From Brachionus manjavacas (lineage: Eukaryota; Rotifera; Eurotatoria; Ploima; Brachionidae), in contig JAHQIY010000034.1 in NCBI GenBank assembly GCA_019054805.1, forward strand, positions 248,001-312,000: a stretch of 64,000 nt of DNA, read 5' to 3'. Position 1 is the first letter of the stretch, and each line of letters begins with the position of its first letter. Below, piece by piece: positions 26,339 to 41,300 of the stretch. Below the pieces are notes generated by a model, which made no database searches, was not told the DNA's origin, and was given only the letters and a program-made list of their open reading frames with translations. The position numbers and the translations under genes were made by a program.

Positions 26339-29300
26339 GTATTGTCAAATATCGAACAAAAAACAATTTTTGTTTCCAATGACTTCGTTTTCAAAGATTC
26401 ATTGAATCTTCCGATTCAAAATGATCATCTCATGGCGAGTAATGTATTTCAAATTTGAATTTAGAATTCTTATTTAGGGTCAAATTTTTTTAAGTTGCAA
26501 TCAATAACTCACAAGATGCATTTGTCTTGGTTGATTTCAATGGAATTTTAACTTGGAAATGGAAAAATAAAATCAACAAAAGTAATGAATGAAATCTTAT
26601 AATTTTTTTTTTTAAAGAAATGTGTCTTATACATTTAAAAAAAAAATTGTTTTAGATCTGAGAATTAATTAAGCCTATTTAAAAAATCAAAGTTAAACTA
26701 TTACAAAAGCTCTTTTTACGATTTTTTAGGGCTATTAATATTTTTATTAAAGTTTTTATTTTTAGTCAGAGCTTTTAATACATCTCAAAAATAGTTTAAA
26801 AAATTCAAATATTAAAAAATCTTAGCTATTTTCACAAAGTAATTTCTTTTCTAATAATTTTAAATAATTTTTTGTTAGATATGACATTTATTTCAAAATA
26901 AATTTTATTTTAGAATGATTAATTATAATTAATTATAAGTTTAGTCAATTGTTTAATATTTTTTGAAATTGAAATTAATTGTTTTAAAAGGTCATCAACG
27001 TTGTTCTTAATTTATTAGAAATTTTTTTTAATTCTACTAAAGCTCAACTAATAAATTTAAATTTTTTGATGTAAATCTTATAAATATCTACCAGGATGAT
27101 GTCACTTTTCTTATTCAGTATTGGCCTGACACGATTTTTTTGGTAATTTTTACAGAAAATTGCATAAACTTTCGATAAAAGTAAAAATTAAGGTAAGTCT
27201 ACTTTTGTAAAATTACGAAATTTTTTTTAAAAATTCGAAAATAAAATCACCAAAATTTAATTCTGAAAAAAAATTACGTGAATTTCCGAAATTTTTCGAA
27301 AATTCAAATTTTTTCTTCAGTAAAAATGGTAAAAAAAAGTAATACAATTATCGAAAAAAAGACTTCATCTGAAGAATCATAAAATGATAAAGATTAATGA
27401 ATTATTTATAATTAACTTTTTATTTCAATTAATATTGATTCTATCTTTTTTGAAAAGATACTCAAAAAGAATTGAAAAATGAGCTTCGTAAAGAACTTGA
27501 AAAACGTTTTTCAGATGATAAACATTAAACAAAGATTTTCTATCAAAGATTATATTAGTTAATGAATATCAAAGGTAAACTTATAATAATTTTAAGATAC
27601 AAATATCTATTCAAAATTCTTTAAAAGCTCAAATAAAAAAATATGTTTTATATATAATCGATTTTAATTTAGCTTGGACAAACGCTTAAAATAGCTTAAA
27701 AATGATAGAACTTCCTTATAAAAAAGAATTCTTAAAAAGATAGAAAATTTAAGATTAAAAAATTTACTAAAAATTAAAAAAAAAATTATTTTAACAAATA
27801 AGAATTTATTATAGCATGGAAAGTTTAACTCGTTAGAGTCGCACTATTATTTTACTTCTACTAAAAGGGACAAAAAAATTGTTTGAAACTTATATGTTTT
27901 TTTACTTATTTAAAAAATTTTTCGAAAATTAAAGAAAAATTTCGTAATTTTACAATAGTAGATTTACCATAATTTTTACTTTTTTCGAAATTTTACGAAT
28001 TTTCCGTAAAAATTACCAAAAAATCGTGTCAAGTCAATACTGTATTATTCATTCAAGCAAACATTTTTTTTTTTAATTTGTAGATAAACGAGAGATATTT
28101 TACGATTCAAAAGAAACTATAAAAATTATTGATGCAATTTTTAATTCAACTCATCGATGTTATTTTTGTTTATATAGTGATAATAGCATTGGGGTAAGGA
28201 GCATTCTTTTGAAATAATTTTATTGAAATTTTAATCAAAATTTTAAGATATTAAACACTAAATTTGAAGAGGTTTATAGAAAATATAATGCATCCGGAGC
28301 AATTCTTTGCATGGTATACAATTCGAAAAATGATGAATTGATTACTTCGACTGTAGAGGGATTTAAAGTAAATTTTAATTTATAAAGAAATAAACAATAA
28401 AATTTCGTGGAAAATAATTTTTTAAATCATAATTGATTTATTTATTTATTTGTAAATCTGTACAGAGCGACTCACAATAATTTTTAAATTCCACAGAAAT
28501 AGTAAAAACCCCATAAATATATAAAAAAATGATAATATTAATTTTGTGTCAATTTTTTTATGCCAAAGCTAATCTACAGCCATGTCCCATGAGGTAGCTT
28601 AAATTCAATATTCTTACCTCTTATCCTCTGTTTAGACTCTTTCAATACTTTTTGATTTGGAAATGAATCCGCATCATTAAGAGTTTCGTTTTCAGGATTG
28701 AGTAAAATGCTTTCACTTGATTTGGTCTGATCTACTGATTGCATGTACCGAGCTAATGTTCCTTCAGAATAAAAATATATAAAATTAAAAAAAATAATAA
28801 TAAATAAAATAAAAAGTAAAGTTTCAAAATAGAATCAAAATAAATCTAACTGCTGAATTTTGAATAACTAGTATTTTATTGATGTTAGTTTCTAAGAAAG
28901 AAATTTAAACAAGGAAAAGAATAACTCAAGATTGATTTTATCAAAGATCTAATGTTTTTGGTTTTAGAACCCATTTTCAATTTGAGAGAAAAAAAATAAT
29001 ATAAAAAAAATTTTAATAACATGAGAAATTAAAAGAAAAAGGGTCTGAATCAAGTTTTACATTTGAAAAATCAATTTTTGAGTTTAATAGTTAATTGTAA
29101 AAAATTACACTTACACTTAGTACTTAAAGAAATTCAAGCGTGAAAGTACGCTACTAATGATTTTTTTATAATTGCATGAAATGATGTTTTCTTTTTTAAA
29201 CAATTTTAAATATAAATAAATTCATCTATATTCTTTATTTTTCGGTTCAGATAAACAAATAAGTAAATCTTTATTGTTTAGATTTATAGAATAAAAATAG

Positions 29301-32300
29301 ACGAAAGAAAAAGAATGAAAAAATTGATGGACTTATATAATTACTTGCTAGTTTTAAAGTAACTTTAAAAATAGTTAAACAATTTTTTGTCAACAAATTT
29401 CTTTTTTTTAACAGAAAAGAATTTAAAATTAGTAACGACTGGGTAAAAAAAATGGAAATCGACGATTTAAATTGTCATCTTTATTGCTGTTCTTCACACG
29501 ATTTATACATTTTTGATTTTAATTGGAATCTTATTCGTCTTTTTAAAAATATTCACAATTTGCCCATTACTTGTGTTATTTATTCACCGACAAGCAAGTG
29601 CTTTATCACAGGAAGCATGGATAATTCAATAAAAATATGGTCTACCACTGGCGACTGTATTGATATTTTTAAATCACATTCTAAGTCAGTCATTAAACTA
29701 GTGTTAAACCCCTACAATTCAGATTATTTCCTCAGTGCTTCTCTTGATGGATCTATCAAAATGTGGTCATTAGATATCAATCAAGTTGTGTACGAGTAAG
29801 TTTTTTTCAAATTAAAAAAAAAATATTAATTTAAAAAATTAATATTTTTTTCAAAAGGATCAATTTAAAAAATCGAGAGATTTTTTGGATGGGATTTACT
29901 CATGATAAATTTTTGTATGTAGCAACTCAACACGATCTATCGGTCTGGTCGATCAATAATTTCATCAACTTTTGGGCCAATTCTAAGTAGTTATTTTCAT
30001 TTAATACTTTTTTTTCTACAGAATTTAGAGATTTTAAATTTATATTTAAAAAAAAAACAAATTTTTATTAAAAATTACTCAATGTATCCGCATCGACGGG
30101 CATATATTCTGAAAGAGCACAAAATTTTACCTCTGAAATTTGTTTTGAAACAAAAATATTTGGTTGAACTTGAATTTCGAAAAAAAATTAAAAATTGAGT
30201 CTTTTATAGTTTTTTTGTATCTAGTCCTAGCATTACCCCAAAACCCCATTAACAAAAAATTCTAAATTGTATGCATTACTTTTTTTATTTTTGGAATTAT
30301 ACGTCTAGAAAAATTGGCCAAAAACAAAAATAAAAATTTTATCAATTTTTAAAATTTATAAGTATCAGTTACAGTGCTGCTACGATACATGGTTCTGAGG
30401 TAAATTTACTTTATTTTTAGAATTTCCGTAATTTTACTGAATTTTACGTAAATTTTCTAAAAATTACGAACTAAAATTACAAAAGAAATTTTACGTAAAT
30501 TTAAAAGGTTTACAAAAAGATCATTTTTTACCTCTTTTATTGAACTTTCAAAGAAAATTTAAAGAAAATTAAAAAAAAAAATATTTTGACTTTAAAATCA
30601 TCAAAAATAAATTTACCAAATTTTACGCAAAATTACGTAAAAAATTATTTTTTGAGGTAAAAAGAAGAAAAAAAAAGAAAAAAAACGTAAATTTTTTTTT
30701 TAATTTAATTAATTTCATTTTCAATTTAAATTTTTTTATTTTTCAATTTTTTATCTCCATCTTGTTTGATTACTATTTCGATTACCTAGAGTTTTTTAAA
30801 TTTATTCAGAGATTTTTTTGAAAAATTAATGTAAATTTACCTCAGAACCATGTATCGTATCAGCACTGTAAGTCTATTCAAGCTAAGAATATCATTTTTA
30901 TGTAATTTCAATATTAATTTTTAAAAAATTAAGTCAATAAATTTTAGAAGTAAGTCAATAAAAGAAGCTAAAAAAAAATATTTAATGGAAGATGAATGTC
31001 TCGACTAATCTTTTAAACTAAAAAAAATCAAACATAAATTTTTTTCTAATTAGTAATGTTGTAGCGTATATTTAAAAGAATAATAATAAAGAATATTTTA
31101 AATATTTATATTATTAAAAAAAACAAAATATCTATTTTTTAGTTCTTTTTGAGCTAATTGGGTGAATTCAGTGAATATCCTGAAAAAGAGGTTAGTTCTC
31201 GAGCTAAATTCTTACCAAACCTAATTCACCCATTAAGGCCTCACCCAATTAAAGGGGTGACTAGAAAAAACTGGTCTAATTCGGTGAGTATTTTTGGAGT
31301 TTTTGAATAAAATGAGCGTGAAATATGCAATAAAAAAATAGGTCATCTGGCTAGGCTCATTTACCTTATAATACTTGTTAAAAAAATATAAATAGATCGG
31401 AGTACATTGAGATTATTTATGTGGGGTCAAGGTTATGATGTTTATTTCCGCTAAATTAAACATAAATAAAAAACAAAGCAGATATTTGATACATAGTGTT
31501 TTCATTTTGTATTCATGAAAATCTAATGTATATGCGTATAATTTTTCATAAGTTTTGGATGAACAAATCACCAGATTTTACCGATAACAAAACCGCGCCA
31601 GCCTTTTTTGAACTCACGTTAGTTAGTGCAAAAAATATTTGTTTTAATTTGTCTACCAATTACAAGGAAATAAATACAAAAGTTCTTGTTTTTAAACTTA
31701 TTTTTATCTGCTTCTTAGATGGTTTTCAAAAAATTAATCACTGTTTTTTTTAAATTGAAGATCAAGTTAACAGAATAAAAATCTTATTATAATGAAAATA
31801 TGAAATTGGCCAAAAAAATGATTAATAAACAAATCAGTTTAAAAATTTTTTTTAAATTTTATTTTCCATATTTTTAAAGATCACGATTAATTTTTTTCTT
31901 AAAATTATGACAATGTTTTATTTTAGTACATAAAACACATAAAACATAAATGTTTTTTTTTCTCGAATGGTTCTGCAAACAGTACAATATTGTACTAATT
32001 TGTATAAACGAATTATAAGCTCTGCGAAAACTCTGTATTTTTCTGTAAAATACACACCATCAAAAAACATAAGATTAAAATATGCAATAAATTAAAGAGT
32101 TTTTGCAGAGTATTTTTATATTTTGTATTAAATTGGCACTAAATTCTGGAAATGATCATTTATCATGACTTTTGAGCCAAAATTTTAATGAATTTGTAGT
32201 GTTTGGCAAGTTTTTTTCTATTTTATATTTCTAAAAATAATTGCGTAATTATATTTCAAATTTTAACATTCTTAAGTATTGAGTTTTAATGAATCAACGT

Positions 32301-35300
32301 AATTTCAAAATTTCAAAAATGTTAACTAGAAATAAAAACTTTCCGTTTGCTATTTTTTAAAAACAAAATAAATGACCAAATCATCTACAATTTCTTTTAA
32401 CAAAATACTAAAAAACCTCTGTGGTCTAAATTAGTAAAACTATTTAAAACTGATTGGCGTTATCCAACTTGAGTTTTTTTCATCCTTGTGGAAGAACATT
32501 AAATAATTTCGTTTTAATTATGAAAAAAATTTAAAATTCGAGGAATTTAATTTTTTTTTTATAAAGAGATAGAACAATTTCTATGAAAATTGATCATGCT
32601 TCGAATAAGAACAATCAAATTTTGGCAGTTGGTGAAGAAAAATCAGTAAGAATTTATGATTCACAAAGAGCAATTGAAGTGTCAACAATTTTACCACTCC
32701 CTATCGATGAATCCAAATTTGAAATCAAATCAATTGCATATTCCAGAAATATTAAATATCTTTATGTGCTGCTCAACGAGGAAATTTGGATATTTTACAC
32801 AAAGTAATTAGATTATTTTTTTATTTATTTTTTATCGAAATCAAAAATATAAAATTAAGATTTCGATAAAAATTTATACTTAATTAAATTTTTTAATATA
32901 TCTTATTTATATTTGTAATTATTAGCACAATAAGTCAAAGTGTTTTAAATAAAAAGAATTTGAATTTGAATTTTTCTTTTGAATGATTGAATTAATCTTT
33001 AAATTTGAGTTTGAAATTCATATGAATTAAAAAAAATAAGCTTTTATCTGAAAATTCAAACAATTATTCAAATTTGTTGATATTTTGGCAAAGGAAAATA
33101 ATTATTGTAGAAGCAATTTTTATATTTTCGAGGAGCAGATTTATTATTATTTTTTAGCAAAAAAAAGAAGCAATTATTATATCAATTAGGAGCAAAAATA
33201 TTTTTATTAATAGAAAAAAAATAAAAAAAAACAAATATAAAATAAAAAGGCAAATTCCAATTATTCAATGAAAATATATTAAAGTGTCATTTATTCTGAT
33301 TATACGTCAATTAAAAAAAGATCAAATCGTCATTTATTTATATCAATATTATTTAGTCAACATAAAAATTAGTCAATTGAATGTATGAATCGTAAATTAA
33401 AAGTAATATTTGTCATTTTAAGTAATTGGTTATCACATAATAAAATTAAATGTTATAAAGTAAAGAGTCACAAAAAAAAATTTTAATCATAAAAAAATTA
33501 AGAAAATATTTTCAATTATTTCATTACAAATGATTTTAATTCTTTTTTTGGTCGTTCTACTCCTCTTTATTTTCCTAAAGGTATGTCGCAAGCTTCAGCT
33601 GGAAAGGACTTGAATAATCCTTGGCTTTAATCAACACCAATTATATGCTTCCACATTATTAAATGGGATAACAGCGCTATTGTAGGAATTTGCTGCTAGG
33701 GTTGTCTCATTATTACCTTCTTCTACCTCAGTTTCAATTAAAGTGTTCCTTAAGTTGTCTTGAGCTTCGATTTATTCGTCGAAAGCCTCATGAATATCTT
33801 CATAACCCCCCGATTCCCCATAAAATTATTTATTGGGGTCGTAAGATTCGAGCCATGGTTCATTGAAATAAGTTACCATTTTGACTATGGCAATTAATAC
33901 ATTTAAGTAACATTTAATCTTTTCAATGACAATTAATACATTTAAGTAACATTTAATCTTTTTAATGACAATTAATACATTTTATTTACATTAATTTTAT
34001 TGACGTTTAATCAAAATAAATGACGCTTTAATAAGCGGCCTTATTCAATTTACTAATTTAGTTTATTTGTTTTATTTTTTGATTTCTCACTTTCTTATTG
34101 AACCGAAACTGTTTTTTTTGGACGACCTCGTCCTCTTTTTTGCGACGCATTAGTATTAGAAGTCGATTGAGTAACTACAAATTCGCTAGCAACTGACTCA
34201 ATTGTGTTAACTACGGTCGTAATAGGAGTTTCAGCATCAGTTGAAGTTGTTGGAATTGAAAAAAGCTCTTGATTTAAAGGTCCGATTGAGTTTCTTTGAA
34301 ATGCTGGTAATGCTTTTTTACGACGACCTCTTGAGGCATTTTTTCGATTCTTAAATCGATAGTTGGGAAAGTTAGCAACTCCAAATTGTACGCGATGCTT
34401 ACAAACGAATTTCTTTTTCCAAAATTGACAAGAACATTTGCTTAACTGCCAACACTCTTTGTTGATTTCTACTTTTTTATGTGAGTTACTCCATTTTATA
34501 AATTCATCGAAGGAATTCCAACTGTTCGTGTTTAAATAAAAACGACAACTTTCTTTCGTAGCTTCTACGTCACTTTTCTCAGATGACACCATGCATGTCA
34601 CTACCTCTTCTTCTTGTTTTATTTTGACAATTCGCTTTTTTGACTTGCACCAATTAAATCGACGGCTTATATTTTCCAAAGGAGCAATTTTATATCATTT
34701 TATATCTAAAATTTTATTTTAGAGAAGCAAGTCGAATATTATCCAACTAAAAAAAAAACAATTCAAAAATTATTTTAATGTCCGAATAATTTTTAAAGAT
34801 TGAAATTTTATTTTTATTTGCTTAATTAGCAAATTTAGGACGTTTCGAAATTCTTTGTTGATACAATAGTAAAAACTTATCAATTTATTTTTGATTCTCA
34901 AAATTTAATTCTGCTCCTGTTTGCAATTAATAAAGCTGTTATAATTGAATTAATTAGATAATATTCGACTTGCTTCTCTAAAATAAAATTTTAGATATAA
35001 AATGATATAAAATTGCTCCTTTGAAAAATATAAGCCTTTTGACAAATTGAAGTTTGAGATCAAGATCAAAAGATCAAAATATAAATTGTAAAATTTTTTT
35101 TTAATTATAGAAAAGAAATACATTTTTTCCAAAGCAATTACTTGACATGTCATGTCAAGTTTATTTTCATTTTAAAAATTTAAAAATGTCCCTTTTGATC
35201 GAACTTTAATAAGTTTAAATATTTTAATTGATTTTAATGAAATCTTACTTTTAGCGACAAAAAATTTACTGTTTTAAAAATTAATAATAAGCTACAGCAG

Positions 35301-38300
35301 AAGACCTGTGGAGCGAGACTAGATGTAGTTTCGCTATGGAAGCTATCTTTCTGTGAAAAAATAAAAAAATAATCTTCATTAAATATGCAATATTATATTT
35401 TATTTAAGTTGAAAAATATCATTATTTTAGTTTGAACGAGTGGATATAAAGGTTATAAATTTGAATTTTTAAATTAACTAAACCTGAATTATTTAAATTG
35501 TTGATTGTTTTTGTTAAATAAATTTGAGATCATTTATTTTGATGTTAATTTGATAATGAAGCATTATTAGACATAACATGTCAAGTAATGGTTAGTATTT
35601 ATTTCTTAAAAATTATCAAAATCATTAGATAAATTAAGTTTCGAAATTTTAAATGATCATTTTGACAATTTAATTTAAACTTCAATTTGCCGATATTTTT
35701 TTGTTAATGAAATCATTTAACAATCGTCACATTTTTGTGACAAAAAAAGACCAAAAAAATTAAAATTTAAATAGAAAATAGAATATAGTTAGATTTAAAG
35801 TTTATTAGATTCTAAAGAATAGAAGTTTTTTATTTATGTTTAATTGACATAAACAATTTAATATTCTTTTCTATCAGATAAATAATACTCTAAAAAATAA
35901 TTGATAATTAGCAATTTAATTTTTTCCAATCAAGGACTTACCCATCATCAAAAGTCTCGGTATGGGATTCAAATTTGATTCAAAATGACCATGCTTTAGA
36001 TAACGAGGATTTAATAGAAGAATATCCTTATAAAATTAGTAAAAAAAACAGCTTTATGGAAATTCAAAATTTGATTCGAAATCGCCGTTCAATAGAGTTT
36101 GGTTTGCTGTCCAAAAAACAAAATGAAAAATCTAAATGCAGATGCATAGGGTGTTTGGAATCAAATATTATTTTTTGGAATTTGGAGGGTCAATGCACAA
36201 GTTTAAACAAAAATTTTTTACTTCTTGGCTTTGATAATGGCAATGTTCTATTTTGCGATCGTTTAAAACGAAATAAAAAATATGCTGTTTTAAACTGCAG
36301 TAAAGATCCAGTAGTGGATATAATTCATGATAAAATAAATAATTATTTGATTACAAAAATAGAGTTGAAAGATATGTATCAAATTCAATATTGGACTTTA
36401 CCTGATTTGGTATTCGTTGACAAAATTTATTTTTCCACATTAATGACTGCTTTTAACAGAATTGTAAACGTTGACTTTATTTGAAATAATTTTTAATAAG
36501 TTATTTTTTTAGAATGACAATGTTTTAGTTGGTTTTGAAAATGGAAGCTTAGAGGCATCAAAAGTCATTAAACTTTGCAAAGACAACATCAATAAGCCTT
36601 TGAGTATTTTTTTTCTTTTTTAAATATCAAAAGATGATTTTTTGATTTTTTCAGACGAAATGGAAATCCAAAGAATATTGAAAAACAGTGACAAATATGA
36701 ACACAAACAAAAAGTTGAAATGATAGACGTTTGTCATAATTTGAGTTTTTTCCTCAGTTTTAGGTACTTTTTTTTTATTGTTAAATTCAAATTATTAGTT
36801 AGAAAAAAATCAGAATAAAAATTTTTAACTCAATGAATTTTTTTCTAAAAGCCATTGCGATTAGGAAAACAATTATTGAGTTTTCAAATTAAAGTTGTGA
36901 TTTATTGTTCGAAAATTTACAAAATAAATAATTTCAAATTTAAGTAATAATTTTAAAAAACTATTCAATGTAGGCATCTTGAAGTTGATGATCAATTCAA
37001 ATTGTTTATCTTTAGCTGTTAAAATTATTCTTTGATTAATTTAAATGTTTGTAGATTTAGAAAATAAAAATTTTTGGAAAAATATTTTCTCAATCGATTG
37101 ATAAAATCGATTTTTAATTTATTAAACTGAGTTTTGCACAGTTGATTTACATTTTATTACTTATTTGGAATTTAATATTTGAATTTCTTTTTTACATCTA
37201 TTTTTCTAAATCTTCATGCAACATGTAAAGCATGATACATTAAAAATATTTAAATTAAATCAAAGAATAATTTTAACAGCTAAAGATAAACTATTTGAAT
37301 TGATCATCAACTTCTATGTATTGCCTCAATGTAGCCTTAGGAATAAGTCAAACTTTTAAAATTTCTGCATAAATTTTTTTGGCTAGTATTTAAATGGGTA
37401 TTTATTAATATAATGGGTATTTAGCCAAAAATCAATTTGGATATTAGATAAATAATTTGAGTTTTTAAAATATTGAAAGAGTGTTAATTAAAATTTTACT
37501 GTATTCAAATGTTTATATGAGGTCTAAAAAAATAAAATGAGTGCATAAAAATTCATTTAGAGTGTTAATTTAACTAAGTAGTTAATTATTTAAATAAAAA
37601 CAATCTAAATATTCATATTAATAGTAGTAGGAGTAGTAGTGTAAACTGCAGCTTGGAGTCAACCAAGCAGAGCTCTAGTGAGCTATAGCAGTCGCTTCAA
37701 ATCGTTTCGCCATCCAAACATCAAGATTTGCTTTGAAACTGTTTGTATTCCTTGAGTTGATAATTTCTTCCGGTAGTTTATTCCACTCATTGACAACCCT
37801 GTTAATAAAAAAGTTAAATCTAGGAAGACAACTCCTAACTAGCTCTCGTGTAAGGTTCTGTCTGTGTCTTCTCAACTCATATCTTCTATTATCCATCTTG
37901 GTGTTTAGACTATAATTGATCCTGTTGGTAAAATTCACAATCTCTATACCATTAACTATCTTAAACATTTGACTCAAATCGCCACGTACTCTTCTTGTTT
38001 TCAAGTCGGTTAATTTTAACTTTGATAGTCGTTCCGAGTAGTCTAAATGACGCAGTTCATTAACTACTTTGACGCTCTTCTTTGTACTTTTTCCAGCGCA
38101 TTCACATCTTTTTCAAAATAAGTCCTTTTCACAATCTGACTTATTTAGAGCCTGAGAATAAATTGAGTAATTAAACTTTTTATTGCTGTGGCCTATATGA
38201 AGAACTTTACACTTTTCAGCATTAAGCTGAATAGACCAATCTTCAGACCATTTGCAAACTTTATCAATGTCGTTTTGAAGCTCAAGGACTGAATCAAAAT

Positions 38301-41300
38301 TTTTTATTTTTTATATAATGATTAGAAATTTTAATTTTAATTATTATGCAACAAGGAAAAGAAAAATTTTTTCAAGTAATAGAAAAGAAAAATTCCAACT
38401 TGGGAAATTATTCAAACAAGAGTTTTTTAAAAGTTACAAGTCTCAAGTCAAGTCAAAGTCTGGACTTTTTTGCGGATCTACATGGGTTAGACTACCCAAG
38501 AGTATGAATTTTCTGATATAAAGTCTGATCTAGCAAATTAAAAAAAAGTCAACTTATTTTTATGACTTGGCAAGTTTTTTTTTCTATTTTACTTTCTAAA
38601 AATAAATGCGTAAAAACATTTCAAATTTTAACATCCTTAAGTATTGAGATTTAATGAAACAACGTAATTTCAAACAAAATTTCAAAAAAGTTAAATAGAA
38701 AAAAAAACTTGCCACTTGGAATTTCAAAAAAAAATTCAAAATAAAAGTCTTTGGCTCGGACTTAGGAAAAAAAATTTTAAATTCCGGATTTGGACTTTAT
38801 TTTGAGACTTTTTAAGAACTCTGGTTCAAACATTTGACAACGCCGATGATGCAGGAAACAGTATAGGAAAGAAAGGGTCAAGATGCACCAAATATGATAC
38901 AGCAATAAAGATGCTAAATTTTTTTCTCTAATAAATAAGATTATTAAATAACTACTTGATGTCTACTCATTTTCACGCAGATGCAACATACAAGCTAGTT
39001 TGGAAAGAATTCCCTATACTAATTGTACAAACTATTGATAAAGAAAGAGTTCGCCATCCTTTTGGATTAAGAGTAAGTAAAAATTAAAAAACGGAGGATT
39101 TTGAATTTTCAAGTGTTCGAATTTTTCTAATACCCAATAATATTTTTTATACTACTCAATAATCATTTTTATAATACTCAAAAATAATTTTTCTGTACCC
39201 AGTTTTTATTTCTGTTGCAATAATTTTGAAAAAAAATAAATACCCAAAAAATATCTATTTTTACACTCTAATAATTGATACAAATACCTATTTAATAATA
39301 ATCCAATTTTTTTTAAAACTAAATATTTGTATTTCTATGCATATTCTAAATAGTAAAGATGGACAAATCAAAATATGGAATCAAACCAAAAAACTAATTG
39401 TCGAGATCAATTTAGACAGCACATTGTCTGCATGTTGCTTTCTTAATGATAGAGGCGACATAATTACCAGTTGGCAAAAGCACCTTTTTAAAATAAGTCT
39501 TGACAAAAGTTTGTTAATTTTTTTTTGCTCTCACGAAATTTAAGAAATTCGTTCTAGTTATTCCGGAACTAAGATTTTTATCAGAAGATGATGTTGGCTT
39601 AAAGGATGATTCTGAAATTTTGAATGAAGAATACAATTTTGAAAATGAAAATGAATCCATATTTGACATGAGTAAATATTTGGTAATTTTTTTTAGTTTT
39701 TTTCAATAAGAGAATAATCAAATGTTGTCACTAGAATCCATACAATTTAAAGCTTAATAACGAGGGAAAAATTGAGGCCTGCGCATTGAAAAAAAATAAA
39801 GATAAAAAAGAAAATAAGTTTAATCATCTCGATCACATTGACTCACATGCAGCGGGCTCTGATTTCACTGATGGCTCTGTGAACTCTTCGAATGGAAGTT
39901 CTTTTTTTTTTTTGTCATCTCCAAGAACAGATTCAAGCGAAAATTTAATGAAAATTGACTTGACTTTGGATTCACAGTTAAGAAATAAAGAAATTCATCA
40001 ATACTTGGTCAATATATTGCTGAAGAGTAAGTAAATATCAATTTATCCTGAAACTTTTGAAAATTTAAATTTAAGATAAAAAAAATGAAAAAAAAAGTGG
40101 CTTTCCGAGACAATGGAAATCTTTCCCAAAGGTTGGAAAGTCACCTTCGCGAACACCAGATTATTCATCGCCTGATATCAGTCCAAGAGGAGATGGCTCC
40201 AAAGACGAAGAAATTGAGCCATCCATTTCTAAATCAGAAAATCAGAACAGTAAATTGAATAACGAAAAACAAGAAATAGCCAGTAACCAAGTTCAGAATA
40301 ATTTTGTTTCCACTGATAAAACCAAAGAGTCAAACAAAGAGTCAAACAAAGAAAACGATCGAAATAAAGTTCAAAGTGTATTCACTCATTTAAATGCAAA
40401 TGAAAAAAGCCACAAAGAAAGAATCATAGTGCCATTATCAACGGGAATATATTCTCGATCTGCTTTGCCTTTGAAAAACGATGAAAAAGATTCACATTGT
40501 AAAAGGAAAAATAAATCAGTCGATTTAAAGGAGCATTCTAATAAAAATAAAATAAATATTCAAAAAAAGACCAAGATAAATGAAGTGAACAAAAATTTGA
40601 AAAACCCGGTATCTAGGCGAACAAAAACAGCTAAAAGCGGGTCTTTACTTCTGAGTTCCAATTTAGAGGGGAATAAAATTATTGAATTCAATTCAAAAAA
40701 TCATGATACATCATTCAAAGAAGAAATTTTCGATTTAAATAAAACAAATCAAGCCACAGAAGCTAGTCCAGTTCCAAATTTCCATTCTTCTTCAATCTTG
40801 GGAGAATCGTTTAGAAATGACAAACTAGTAAATGAATCTGCTTCTGATAATGAATTTAAATTAATTAAATTTGATGATGATTTTGATCAAAACAAATCCC
40901 AAAAATTGTTTAACCATATTTATTTAGACTGTTCTTTGCCTAAACGTATTTCTTCTGGTGTCTACCAAATCGGCAAATTTGATGATGTTAAACAAAATAA
41001 AACAGTTGTTGATGACAAATTGTTTGAAAATGTCGAAACAAAGAAATACTTAAGACCTGTAAATAATGATATAAACATTCCATTTTTTGAAGACTGGATT
41101 GAAAATTACAAGTTTAAAAAGAACAGTTTGAGTAGCCGAATGAAACAAGCAAAATTAAAAAGAGAAATTTTAATATTTAAAAAAAGAGAAAATATCTTAA
41201 ATTCTATTTATAGAGAGAATTCTAAATTGAACGTTTTTTCAGCAAAAGATGATGTTTCTAACTCAAAAAATAAATCAGAATTTAATACCTCAAATTATAA

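Noticed and set aside
31140-31300. Repeated GGGTGA/TCACCC motifs suggesting a small inverted-repeat element
   Set aside because: The pairs are short and unevenly placed, and no clear ends could be defined.
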